64,000 nucleotides of DNA. Origin: JALYXV01 sp963791545 (GTDB lineage: Bacteria; Actinomycetota; Acidimicrobiia; Acidimicrobiales; Palsa-688). The stretch is taken from NCBI GenBank assembly GCA_963791545.1, contig CAWBSR010000002.1, positions 1 to 64,000 on the forward strand, read 5' to 3'. Position 1 is the first letter of the stretch. Each line of letters begins with the position of its first letter. Shown one piece after another: positions 10,489-18,381 of the stretch. The translations under genes were made by a program, and so were the position numbers. The notes below the pieces were generated by a model that did no database searches, was not told where the DNA came from, and saw nothing but the letters and a program-made list of their open reading frames with translations.

Positions 10489-11018
10489 CTACGCCTCGCG
10501 GGCTGTCGTCATGACGTCCTCGCCAGGGGCTTCCGAAAGTGGCAGGTATGGGAACCCACCGAAATGTCCGGTGCCGGCTTGGTCGGCCAGTTCCCCAAGA
10601 CGTGGTTCAAGCTCGACGAGCTTGGCAACCAGCTCGGTCTCGGAACCGTTGGTTAGGCAGGTCAACCGAGCCATGGCAGCGGCTGAATCCGGCGGCACTC
10701 CTTGGACCGCGGTCCCGGCGATGGCGGCCTGTAGTAGCCGATAGGCGCCGTCGCAGTGGGATCCTCCTCAAAGCGCCCATACATGCGCAACGACCGTGCG
10801 GCCGCCTGGAGGTCACGAGTCTTGCCTCTCGCCATGCGAACCAGTTCACCAACCGCCGCCTGATCCTGGCGATGATCTGTGGCCAGCTCGAGTGCCCGGT
10901 CGCGGATCGACTTTGAGCGATTGTTCAGCATCACAGAGCTGGGATAAGCGTCGTTGCTCTCCGCAAGCGATCGGTAGGCAAAATGCCAGCCGAGCCCGGC
11001 CGCGAGCATCATGGGCAA
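10489..11018 (-). pseudogene. Broken small gene of unknown function
   Basis: Two minus-strand frames together look like one protein of about 170 residues. The first part (11018 to about 10760) reads as a plausible helical protein including RSKSIRDRALELATD and GELVRMARGKTRDLQAAA. Near 10750-10765 the sense switches frame to DGAYRLLQAAIAG and runs to the stop at 10489 through LVAKLVELEPRLGELAD. A one-base frameshift is the simplest explanation. No family is recognised. It may be an accessory gene decaying, or a sequencing error. Confidence 0.45.
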
Positions 11019-11303
11019 CTCGCGAAGCCGGACGCGTGTTGCGCCCGAGCGTCAGCGTCTTCGTTGCCCGTCACCATGACGAAGCTACCGGCGTCGAAGG
11101 GGCACTGACCGTTCCCTTAGAACTCTCACGTCCGGCCGCTATGTGATCGTCCTTGCTGAGTTGACGGCGCCTGCCAGGTGACCCGTTCCTCGCCCCCGGA
11201 AGCCGCCCCGCTGGCTGCGGCCGCGGGATCCTCGCGGGATCGGCGGTCCGCCCGCTCCATCCGTCCAACCCGACACCCCTCCCGACGACAAGCACTTTTG
11301 TAG

Positions 11304-11376
11304 TGGTCGGAGTCGGCATCGATCCGACGACCTCGCGCTTTTCAGGCGCGCGCTCTACCGACTGAGCTATCCGACC
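11304..11376 (-). tRNA. tRNA-Phe (GAA)
   Basis: The minus strand folds as a full cloverleaf with acceptor GGTCGGA/TCCGACC, the D-arm GCTC..GAGC, anticodon loop CTGAAAA giving GAA, and a T-arm GTCGG/CCGAC. CCA is not encoded. It lies one base after tRNA-Asp. Confidence 0.95.
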
Positions 11377-11377
11377 G

Positions 11378-11452
11378 CGGTCCTGACGGGATTTGAACCC
11401 GCGGCCTCCGGCTTGACAGGCCGGCGTGCACTCCAAACTGCACCACAGGACC
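11378..11452 (-). tRNA. tRNA-Asp (GTC)
   Basis: Minus-strand cloverleaf with acceptor GGTCCTG/CAGGACC, anticodon loop CTGTCAA giving GTC, and T-arm CGGGTTCAAATCCCG. CCA is not encoded. It is directly in front of tRNA-Phe and probably co-transcribed with it. Confidence 0.95.
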
Positions 11453-11494
11453 AACAGCCCCCTGGGAGGCTGGTTGAGGATACACGGCATCTCA

Positions 11495-12427
11495 CTAACC
11501 CGGCCCCCCGCGATCGCGGTAGACCCGCCAGACCGCCCGGACCACCGCCTCCGGGTCGGCATTGGCGGTCACCGGGATGATGAACCAGCCTTGGCTGGCC
11601 AGCCACGCCCGCCGGGTGCTGTCGTAGTCGCGATCCGATTCGAGATTGTGGAACCGGTAGCTGTCCCACTCGATCCCGATCTTGCACTCGGGGATGGCTC
11701 GGTCGAGGCGGTAGCGGTGGCCGTTCACGAGGACCTCGTGCTGGCGGACCCCGGGCGGGAGCCCGGAATGCTCCCACTTCCGGTTCATCTCGGCCTCAAA
11801 GTCGCTCTCATCAGGCCGGTAGCCCGGTAGCCGGTCCGCCAGCACCTTGTGGACCGGCTTCACAAGCCGCCCGGGGGACGGTGCGCTCGCCTCGGCCAGG
11901 CGGCGGAGCCTTTCCAGGGACATCAGATCTCGGCGGATGGCGTCATCGACGCACTTTCCGAGTTGTTCGTCGGAGAGGGAACCAGCGAGATCGAGGATCG
12001 TCCGCTCGACGCTTGTAATCGGGATGCCTCGATGGACGCTGCGCTCGGCGGCCCTCAGGCGGATCTGATGAGCGGTGACGCCCTTCAGGCGAATCCTCCG
12101 CTCGCCGGTCATGTGTATGCCCGCCCGCTGCCGATCGCTGAACCGCAGACTCAAGACCGCGGCCGCGGTCGCGTGCGAGATCACCGCGTCGCCGCCGGCG
12201 CTGAGCACCGCCGCCAGTACCGCCTGCTCCCAGGTGACCGGCGCTCCCGCCACTCGATAGACCCGAGGCCGGATGAGGCAGAGAACGTCCCGGTGCACCT
12301 TCCATCGGATCTGGGTGATCGACATGCCGAGCTCCTGGAGTTGCTCCTCAGTGACCAGACCGAGTTGACGAGCAGCAATCCCGCTCACGAGCCGCAGCAT
12401 GTTGCGCGTGTCGTGCATCTCGTGCAT
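11495..12427 (-). CDS. AbiEi/DUF559-type protein (orphan type IV antitoxin-like)
   Basis: About 310 residues. The N-terminal part has the winged-helix AbiEi antitoxin-like pattern (AARQLGLVTEEQLQELG, then RVYRVAGAPVTWEQAVLAAVLSAG cut by AVISHATAAAVL). The C-terminal part resembles DUF559, a Vsr/PD-(D/E)XK-like fold, with IEWDSYRFHN and ASQGWFIIPVT. Such proteins are common in actinobacteria, usually without an AbiEii toxin, and none is next to this one. Starts at 12427, 12418 or 12400 are possible; the first two come from a short direct repeat. It sits between tRNA-Glu and tRNA-Asp, with a long inverted repeat just upstream that could be its operator. Confidence 0.8.
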   Translation of the reverse strand: MHEMHDTRNMLRLVSGIAARQLGLVTEEQLQELGMSITQIRWKVHRDVLCLIRPRVYRVAGAPVTWEQAVLAAVLSAGGDAVISHATAAAVLSLRFSDRQRAGIHMTGERRIRLKGVTAHQIRLRAAERSVHRGIPITSVERTILDLAGSLSDEQLGKCVDDAIRRDLMSLERLRRLAEASAPSPGRLVKPVHKVLADRLPGYRPDESDFEAEMNRKWEHSGLPPGVRQHEVLVNGHRYRLDRAIPECKIGIEWDSYRFHNLESDRDYDSTRRAWLASQGWFIIPVTANADPEAVVRAVWRVYRDRGGPG

Positions 12428-12465
12428 CTCGTGCAGTATGGGTGTTCTCTGTGACGAGAACCAGC

Positions 12466-12530
12466 GGTGAGCCCGAGCCGTTTTGCCAAAAAGTGATGCT
12501 CTGGCATCACTTTTTGGCAAAACGCTCACC
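12466..12530. repeat. Long inverted repeat upstream of the AbiEi-type gene
   Basis: The arms 12479-12499 and 12504-12524 are perfect 21-base inverted copies around a 4-base loop. The core is TTTTGCCAAAAAGTGATGC. Outer arms GGTGAG (12466-12471) and CTCACC (12525-12530) extend the pairing across a small bulge. It lies between tRNA-Glu and the AbiEi-type gene. It could be an autoregulatory operator, a terminator for the tRNA, or a small mobile hairpin. Confidence 0.85.
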
Positions 12531-12557
12531 TGTCGTGGGCCGGCACGGCGGAGAGCG

Positions 12558-12630
12558 CACCCCCAACGGGATTCGAACCCGTGCTGCCGCCTTGAAAGGG
12601 CGGTGTCCTAGGCCGCTAGACGATGGGGGC
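12558..12630 (-). tRNA. tRNA-Glu (TTC)
   Basis: Minus-strand cloverleaf: acceptor GCCCCCA with TGGGGGT, D-arm GTC..GAC, anticodon loop CTTTCAA giving TTC, T-arm CGGGTTCGAATCCCG. It closely resembles actinobacterial tRNA-Glu. CCA is not encoded. Confidence 0.95.
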
Positions 12631-12668
12631 CCGGTTCCGGGAGGAAGATAGCAAGGACCCGAGTGTTT

Positions 12669-14096
12669 TCAGCCGAGGTTCTGGGGCGGGTCCCATTCAG
12701 TCCCGTCCGGCGTGTCGCGAACTGCCACGCCGAGAGCCACCAACTGATCCCGGATGCTGTCTGCCTCGTCGAAGCGCCGGCTCCGGCGGGCGGCTTCCCG
12801 GCGCGCCAGCAGCTCCTCCACGTACGGGCCGATGACGTCACGCGGATCTCGTGCGCCCACCCGGGCCACCTCTCCCAGCCGGACGATCATCCGGCGCCGG
12901 GCGCCGCGGCCCCGGTCCATCTCGTCTGACTGCAAGGTGTCGGCGCTCCACGAGGCCAATGCGTCGTCCAGCTCCAAAATGGCCCGTACGGCGGCATCCA
13001 TGTCCCGACACTCCACCGCCGCTTCGAACGCCACCTCCTGGTCCCGAATGGTGGCCAACAAAGGGCTGAGCCCGCCGCGCCCCGCCGCCGCCGCCGCCCC
13101 CGCCCCCGCCCCCGCCCCCGCCCTCGAGCCGCCCCCGGCTCCATCCCCCAAGCCGCCCGTAGCAATGCCCGGACTCGCCGCCGCCGCCCTGGCCCCCGCC
13201 CCCGAACCCGACCCCGAACCCGACCCCGACCCCGAACTTGACCCCGACCCCGAACCTGACCCCGAACCCGCCCCCGAACCCGAACCTGCTCCCGAACCGG
13301 ACCGCGAGGCCATGGCCACCAGATCCGAGATCGGAATTGTCGTCCCCGCCGGGACTACCGACGATGCGCCCTGGCGCCGGACCGTCACCTGCCCCAGGCC
13401 CACCACCGTCGCGGTTCCCGCATCCAGGTCCAGCACGCAGCCGGTGTGCTCGTCGACGCCCAGCACGAACGCCGGCGCCGGCAACTGCGCCTCCAGTAGC
13501 CGCAGCCGGCGCTCCCCGAGGTAGCAAAACCGGGTGTCGTGGTTGCCACCCTCGGCGTTGTCGTAGTGCGGGATCACGGCGACCGGCAGTCCGAGGCTGC
13601 TGAGCAGGTCCAGCCCCTCGGCCCAAACGACGTCGTCGCCGACCTTGTAGATCTCGTAGACGGGAACCGTGACCACTCCCAAGGTGAGGGCGGCGGCGCT
13701 GGCGAAACAGACCACGCCGCCGTGGGCCAGCTTGTCGGCCAGGAGCGAGCGGATTTCGGTCCCGGCCCACTGGCGCAGCGTGTACGTCGGGCTGCCCGGC
13801 CCCGCGAACACCCACCGGGCCTGGTTGATGAGGGCCAGCGCCGTCTCCCGCTGGAGGCGGTCGAGGCCGGTGGCGCCGCGGAAGCTGGCCACCTCCACCG
13901 CCTGGCCGACACTGCGCTGGAAGTAGTCGACCGCCCGGGCCGCGATGTCGTCGGCGTTCTCCTGGAAGCCAAAGGGGGTATCGAGCAGCACCGCGGGACC
14001 GGCCATCCCTGCCAGCCGCCCGAACACCTCCCGGTGGGTCTTGACCATGGTCGGGCTGGTCTCGCCCGAACCCATGATGACCAGGAGGCGGGTCAC
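12669..14096 (-). CDS. S51 peptidase-like domain fused to a CysRS C-terminal-like tail
   Basis: A 475-residue protein in three parts. Residues 1 to about 260 resemble the type 1 glutamine amidotransferase-like/peptidase S51 family (cyanophycinase, dipeptidase E): IMGSGETSPT, the glycine strand VFAGPGSPTYTLRQW, the nucleophile-elbow-like CFASAAALTLG, and HYDNAEGGNHDTRF. About residues 265-345 are a Gly/Ser/Ala low-complexity linker. The end (from about 350) matches the C-terminal helical part of cysteinyl-tRNA synthetase, ending REAARRSRRFDEADSIRDQL, VRDTPDGTEWD. No synthetase catalytic core is present. The GTG start overlaps the upstream hydrolase stop (GTGA), implying translational coupling. 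The function is unknown. Confidence 0.8.
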   Translation of the reverse strand: MTRLLVIMGSGETSPTMVKTHREVFGRLAGMAGPAVLLDTPFGFQENADDIAARAVDYFQRSVGQAVEVASFRGATGLDRLQRETALALINQARWVFAGPGSPTYTLRQWAGTEIRSLLADKLAHGGVVCFASAAALTLGVVTVPVYEIYKVGDDVVWAEGLDLLSSLGLPVAVIPHYDNAEGGNHDTRFCYLGERRLRLLEAQLPAPAFVLGVDEHTGCVLDLDAGTATVVGLGQVTVRRQGASSVVPAGTTIPISDLVAMASRSGSGAGSGSGAGSGSGSGSGSSSGSGSGSGSGSGAGARAAAASPGIATGGLGDGAGGGSRAGAGAGAGAAAAAGRGGLSPLLATIRDQEVAFEAAVECRDMDAAVRAILELDDALASWSADTLQSDEMDRGRGARRRMIVRLGEVARVGARDPRDVIGPYVEELLARREAARRSRRFDEADSIRDQLVALGVAVRDTPDGTEWDPPQNLG

Positions 14097-15043
14097 CCGG
14101 TGCCGGCCTGCTCAGCGCCGGCCAGGGCAAAGGCATGGAGCAGGTCCGCCACCTCCACCGGGTGCTGGACGTGCACGTCGTGGTCAGCACCGGGGAAACC
14201 CGCCACCCGCACCTGCCCCGACGGCCCCGACGCCCCCGCCCCCGGCGCCGACGTCCCCCGCCCCGACGTCCCCGGCCCCGGCCCCGGCCCCGGCCCGGGC
14301 CCCGGTCCCGACGCCCCCGCCCCCCCCAGGGCCTCCAGAGCTGCCGCGATCCCCGGGTCATCGGCGAGCGCCGACGGGATCAGCAGCACGGGCACCGAAA
14401 CCAGCGGCCACCGGGAAGGGGGGTGGTGCTCCCACAACTGCCGGACGACCTGGAGGTGCCGCTCCAGCGTGAGCCACGGGGTAATCGTCCCGTCCCGGCG
14501 CACTTCCATGTTGGCCAGCGTGCCCGCCACCCCGGCATCGGACCAGTCGGGATGCCAGGTCCGGACGATCTTCTCGAACTCCGACACCGTGATCCCGGTC
14601 AGGCGCGGTGGGGTCAAGGCAGCCCGGCACTCCTCCCAGCTGGGAAAACGCCGGCTGACCTCCAGTGTGCCCCCGTCCACGCAGGCAATCGCCCGACACG
14701 CCTCGCGGTGGCGTATGGCCAGCTCCAGGACGACATTGCCCCCCCAGCTCTGCCCCACCACCAGGGGCGCGGTCCAGCCGAGCCAGGCCACCACAGCCGC
14801 CAGGTCGGCGGCCACGGTGGCGAAGTCGTACCCGGTGTCTGGCTTGGAAGACTGCCCGTGGCCCCGCTGGTCGACGGCCGCGACCGGGTGGCCCAGCGCG
14901 GCCAGCCGGTCGGCGACCCCGTCCCAGGTTCGGGCATTGGAGGCCAGCCCGTGGACCAGCAGCACCGGCACCTCGGCCCCGCCCCGCCCCGCCATGCGAA
15001 CCGCCAGCTCGACGCCGTCGGCGACGGGCACGCGGATAGCCAC
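14093..15043 (-). CDS. Alpha/beta hydrolase
   Basis: A 316-residue alpha/beta-hydrolase fold enzyme. Visible landmarks are the oxyanion region LLVHGLASNARTWD, the nucleophile elbow GQSWGG (Ser at about residue 98), and the C-terminal catalytic histidine in GADHDVHVQHP. Between them, near residue 240, lies an unusual insert of alternating Gly-Pro followed by a Ser/Gly/Ala stretch, just before the last strand. The substrate is unknown. It overlaps the S51-CysRS fusion by four bases and is probably co-transcribed with it and with the PPOX gene upstream. Confidence 0.85.
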   Translation of the reverse strand: MAIRVPVADGVELAVRMAGRGGAEVPVLLVHGLASNARTWDGVADRLAALGHPVAAVDQRGHGQSSKPDTGYDFATVAADLAAVVAWLGWTAPLVVGQSWGGNVVLELAIRHREACRAIACVDGGTLEVSRRFPSWEECRAALTPPRLTGITVSEFEKIVRTWHPDWSDAGVAGTLANMEVRRDGTITPWLTLERHLQVVRQLWEHHPPSRWPLVSVPVLLIPSALADDPGIAAALEALGGAGASGPGPGPGPGPGPGTSGRGTSAPGAGASGPSGQVRVAGFPGADHDVHVQHPVEVADLLHAFALAGAEQAGTG

Positions 15044-15050
15044 GAAAGAG

Positions 15051-15461
15051 TCAGCCGCGCCGGTCCGGACCGGCCCGGTCGATGGTCACCTGGATGATGC
15101 AGCGCTTCTCCCGGACCATTGCCTCCCGGTACTCGTCCCAGTCGGGGTGCTCCCCCCGTAGCCGCCGGTAGTAGCCGACGAGGATCTCCATCGCCTCCGG
15201 GAGGGAAATGATCGCCGCCCTCCCGTCCACCTGCACCCAGTCGCGGTACCACGAGTCGGGAACCACGCACAGCGACGCCCGGGGGTCGCGCCGCAGATTG
15301 CGGACCTTGTAGGCGGTCTCCCGGCTGGAGATCAGGATGCGACCGTCGTCGTCGACGGAGTGGGCCACCGGGGACAGCTGGGGGTTGCCGTCCCGGCGGT
15401 GCGTGGCCAGGACGGAGCGGGAGTGGTCCCGGAGGAAGGCCCGGGCGTCGTCGAGGTCCAT
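15051..15461 (-). CDS. PPOX-class flavin/F420-binding oxidoreductase
   Basis: A 136-residue split-barrel protein of the pyridoxamine 5'-phosphate oxidase superfamily, of the short actinobacterial type that often uses cofactor F420. Seen are the N-terminal DLDDARAFLRDHSRSVLAT, the barrel strands GNPQLSPVAHSVDDDG and ILISSRETAYKVRNLRRDPR, and the late motif VQVDGRAAIISL. The family is clear; F420 rather than FMN use is an inference. It is eight bases ahead of the hydrolase gene, suggesting one transcript. Confidence 0.85.
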   Translation of the reverse strand: MDLDDARAFLRDHSRSVLATHRRDGNPQLSPVAHSVDDDGRILISSRETAYKVRNLRRDPRASLCVVPDSWYRDWVQVDGRAAIISLPEAMEILVGYYRRLRGEHPDWDEYREAMVREKRCIIQVTIDRAGPDRRG

Positions 15462-15470
15462 GGGGCCGGT

Positions 15471-15949
15471 CTAGTCGAACTGCGATGCCAGGGCCGTGAT
15501 CACGGCCTCTTCCAACATGGACAGGTAGTAATACACCTGGTGGATCGGGGTGGACCCCGGCTCTTCGTCCTCGGACACATCGAGTTGGGTCCCGATGACC
15601 AGCCGGAGATCGTTCAGGGAGCTCAACCAGGCGGTCAGCTGCTGCTCGTCCAGGTCGGTGGCGTCGATGGTCGCCGCCATGATGTCCAGCGCCGCCTGGC
15701 GGCCTTGGAGGAGGTCGTCGCCGACCAGGCGCCGGTACTCGGACTCACCCTCGGCGTCGTCGATGTAGGCGGGGGAAAAAGGCGGCGTAGCGCGGGATCG
15801 TCGCTCTGAGCCAACAACTCCTTCAGTTGATTGGGCAGGTCCCGCAGCAGCTCGCGCTCAACGGGGGACAGCCGCAGCTTGTACTGGCCCGCCCGGACCC
15901 GCCTTACCGGGCGAAACCACATGTCGTCGTCGTCCTCATCTCCACTCAC
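15471..15949 (-). CDS. DUF2017 protein, frameshifted
   Basis: The usual partner of clpS in actinobacteria. The GTG start at 15949 overlaps the clpS stop (GTGA). The first part reads RLSPVERELLRDLPNQLKELL and DPALRRLFPP, and the family sequence then continues in another frame (AYIDDAEGESEYRRLVGDDLL ... LDEQQLTAWLSSLNDLRLVIG). The switch falls on a run of five Gs at 15771-15775 beside five As: one missing G would restore a single protein of about 160 residues. The function of DUF2017 is not known. A sequencing error is likely. Confidence 0.8.
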
Positions 15950-16257
15950 GTGTCGTGTTGCATGGTGGCCCACAGTCCGTGTTCATGGAGGCGGAACACG
16001 TCGAGCTCGGCTTTCTCCCGGGGGCCGCTGGACACGACCGCCTTGCCCTTCTGATGCACGTCCAGCATCAGTTTCTCAGCCTTGGCCTTGCTGTAGCCGA
16101 ACAACTTCTGGAACACGAAGGTGACGTAGGACATCAGGTTGATGGGGTCATTCCAGACGATGACTATCCAGGGGCGGTCCTCTTGGCGGGACTGGTCGAT
16201 GCCAGGCTCGTCGGTCCTTACCGGGGCCTCGGCGGGGGCGGGCGCAGAGGGCGACAT
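15946..16257 (-). CDS. clpS: ATP-dependent Clp protease adaptor ClpS
   Basis: A 103-residue adaptor that delivers N-degron substrates to the ClpA/ClpC unfoldase. The ClpS core is seen as WIVIVWNDPINLMSYVTFVF, the helix KAEKLMLDVHQKGKAVV, and the C-terminal part REKAELDVFRLHEHGLWATM. The N-terminal 25 residues are Pro/Ala-rich. It lies just downstream of the heme A synthase gene (two-base gap), so it may share its transcript, and it overlaps DUF2017 by four bases. Confidence 0.95.
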   Translation of the reverse strand: MSPSAPAPAEAPVRTDEPGIDQSRQEDRPWIVIVWNDPINLMSYVTFVFQKLFGYSKAKAEKLMLDVHQKGKAVVSSGPREKAELDVFRLHEHGLWATMQHDT

Positions 16258-16259
16258 CG

Positions 16260-17237
16260 CTAGGCGGGCGCCAGGACCGTGTTGATCGTGGTTGCCGCCG
16301 GAACCACGCCACCGGATCGGGTCGTGAGGCCGAGGACGAACTGCACCGTGACCGCCCACAGGGCCGCGGCCAGGGTCACGTGGATGGCGACCAGCCACGT
16401 GGGAACACCGGCGAAGTACTGCAGGTAACCGACGCCGCCCTGCAGCAGCAGGATGATCAGGAGCACCTCGCCCCGGCGCAGCACCTCGCCGGGCGCCCCG
16501 GCGCGCTGCATGCGCCAGAGGGTGGTCACCGTCAGGGCCAGGAACAACCACACCGCCAGGCTGTGCCACCGGGCCACGTCGTGCAGCGAGTAGTTCAGCC
16601 GCCGGGCCTTCGGGTCGCCCCCATGGGGTCCCGTGGAGGTGACCACCGTCCCGAGGAAGACGACCAGGCCCATGGCCACTACCAGAAGGCGGCCCATGAT
16701 CAGGTGCTCGGCGGGCACCAGCGGCGTCACCGGGCCCGCCGGCCGGGCCCGGCCCCGACCGTCGGCCGGCCCGTCCTTGAAGCCAGCTCGGTGGTACAGC
16801 ACCACCGCATTCAACAGCAAAGCAAGAGAGAGCATGAAATGGGCCATGATAAACGGGGGGTCGAGGTGGTGCTTGACCGATTCGCCGCCGAGGACGATCT
16901 GGCCCACCAGCCCTGCGACCAGGCCCCAGGACAGCCAGGTGAGGTCGCCACGGCGAGGGCGGCGGAATGCGGAGCCGAGCACCGCGGCCATGATCCCGAG
17001 GGTCACCGCGCCGGTCACCACCCGGTTCCCGAACTCGACCATGGCGTGGTACTGCCAGGGGGCGACCACCTGGTTGCGGGCGCAGGTCGGCCAGTCGGGG
17101 CAGCCGAGGCCGGAGCCCGTGAGGCGCACCGCGGCCCCGGTCACGATGATGAAACCCAGCGCCCAGACCCCGAACAGGCACACCCGCCGGTACGCCGACG
17201 GCGCCAGCCGCCAGCCACGGATGCGTCCCCGGTCCAT
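16260..17237 (-). CDS. ctaA: Heme A synthase (COX15/CtaA)
   Basis: A 325-residue membrane protein that oxidises heme O to heme A for the aa3-type oxidase. Seen are the first helix with GAAVRLTGSGLGCPDWPTC (the paired cysteines and the conserved EFGNR that follows), histidines in EHLIMGRL and RWHSLAVWLF, and in the final bundle VAIHVTLAAALWA. About eight hydrophobic segments are present. The ATG at 17237 is the first in-frame start that is family-like. It is divergent from ctaB and upstream of the oxidase operon. Confidence 0.92.
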   Translation of the reverse strand: MDRGRIRGWRLAPSAYRRVCLFGVWALGFIIVTGAAVRLTGSGLGCPDWPTCARNQVVAPWQYHAMVEFGNRVVTGAVTLGIMAAVLGSAFRRPRRGDLTWLSWGLVAGLVGQIVLGGESVKHHLDPPFIMAHFMLSLALLLNAVVLYHRAGFKDGPADGRGRARPAGPVTPLVPAEHLIMGRLLVVAMGLVVFLGTVVTSTGPHGGDPKARRLNYSLHDVARWHSLAVWLFLALTVTTLWRMQRAGAPGEVLRRGEVLLIILLLQGGVGYLQYFAGVPTWLVAIHVTLAAALWAVTVQFVLGLTTRSGGVVPAATTINTVLAPA

Positions 17238-17370
17238 CCAGTCGATGCTACGGCGACGGCCGGGAGACGACCACACCGCCCCCGATCCACCCCCAAACCG
17301 CCCCCCGCTTTGTCGCTGATCGTCCGGTCGCCATATTGTCGGACGTGATGCCCGGATCCGACCCGCAGGA

Positions 17371-18294
17371 GTGGCCCGCGTGGCCGTAAGTGCTGCTCGC
17401 ATCCACGCGGGCCGGATCCACCTGGTCCTCGACAAGGCCAAGGCGTATGTCGCCCTCACCAAGCCTCGCATCATCGAGTTGCTGCTCGTCACCACGGTGC
17501 CGACCATGGTGGTGGCCGCCCGGGGCCTCCCAGGAGGCTGGCTGATCCTGAACACCCTGATCGGGGGCACGCTGGCGGCGGGCGGTGCCAACGCCATCAA
17601 CATGTACGTCGATCGGGATATCGACGCCATCATGCGTCGGACCTCCCGGCGTCCCCTTGTGACGGGCGCGGTGACCCCGGGGGAGGCGCTGCGCTTCGCC
17701 ATCGCCCTCGAGGTGGCGGCCTTCGTCGAGCTGGCGCTGCTCGTCAACCTGCTCTCGGCGGCGCTGGCGGTCACCGCCACCCTCTTCTATGTCTTCGTCT
17801 ACACCCTGTGGCTGAAGCGGACCTCGACCCAGAACATTGTGATCGGCGGCGCCGCCGGCGCCATGCCGGTCCTGGTGGGCTGGGCCGCGGTGCGGGGCTC
17901 GGTGAGCCTGGCGCCGGTTGTGCTGTTCCTCGTGATATTCGTATGGACGCCCCCCCACTTCTGGGCCCTCGCCATCCGTTACCGGGCCGACTACGCCGCC
18001 GCCGAGGTGCCGATGCTGCCTGCGGTCACCACGCTGCGCTCGACAGCCCGCCAGATCGTGGGTTACACCGTGGTCCTCTGGGCCACCACGCTGCTCTTCG
18101 GTGCTGTGGGCGGGGTGGGCGTCATCTACTGGGTCTCGGCCACGGTGCTCGGCGCAGTGTTCCTGGCCGACGCCATCGGGCTGTACCGCGAACCCACCGA
18201 GGCCCGGGCCATGCGCCTATTCGGGTGGTCGATCACCTACCTGACGCTGCTGTTCGCCGCCATCGCCATCGACCAGCTGGTCCGGCATGGCTGA
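17371..18294 (+). CDS. ctaB: Protoheme IX farnesyltransferase (heme O synthase)
   Basis: A 307-residue UbiA-type prenyltransferase that adds the farnesyl tail to heme B. The first Asp-rich motif is NAINMYVDRDIDAIMRRT, followed by RRPLVTGAVTP; the second polar loop is RYRADYAAAEVPMLP. About eight or nine membrane segments are visible. The GTG start follows CAGGAG. It is divergent from ctaA and precedes the oxidase cluster, with which it works. Confidence 0.95.
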   Translation: MARVAVSAARIHAGRIHLVLDKAKAYVALTKPRIIELLLVTTVPTMVVAARGLPGGWLILNTLIGGTLAAGGANAINMYVDRDIDAIMRRTSRRPLVTGAVTPGEALRFAIALEVAAFVELALLVNLLSAALAVTATLFYVFVYTLWLKRTSTQNIVIGGAAGAMPVLVGWAAVRGSVSLAPVVLFLVIFVWTPPHFWALAIRYRADYAAAEVPMLPAVTTLRSTARQIVGYTVVLWATTLLFGAVGGVGVIYWVSATVLGAVFLADAIGLYREPTEARAMRLFGWSITYLTLLFAAIAIDQLVRHG

Positions 18295-18381
18295 CCCGCG
18301 CCTCCAGGTTTTCGGCCCCGCGGTGGCGCTGTGTAGAGTCCCCCCGCCCATTCCCCTGAGTACCGAAGGGTCCGGACGGCG

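Noticed and set aside
13080..13300. CRISPR- or minisatellite-like array
   Set aside because: The CCCGAA/CCCGAC repeats are in frame and code for a Gly/Ser linker.
12838..14361. Open frame of 507 codons on the minus strand
   Set aside because: Lies in another frame over the S51 fusion and the hydrolase, which have clear families; translation is Arg/Gly/Pro-rich.
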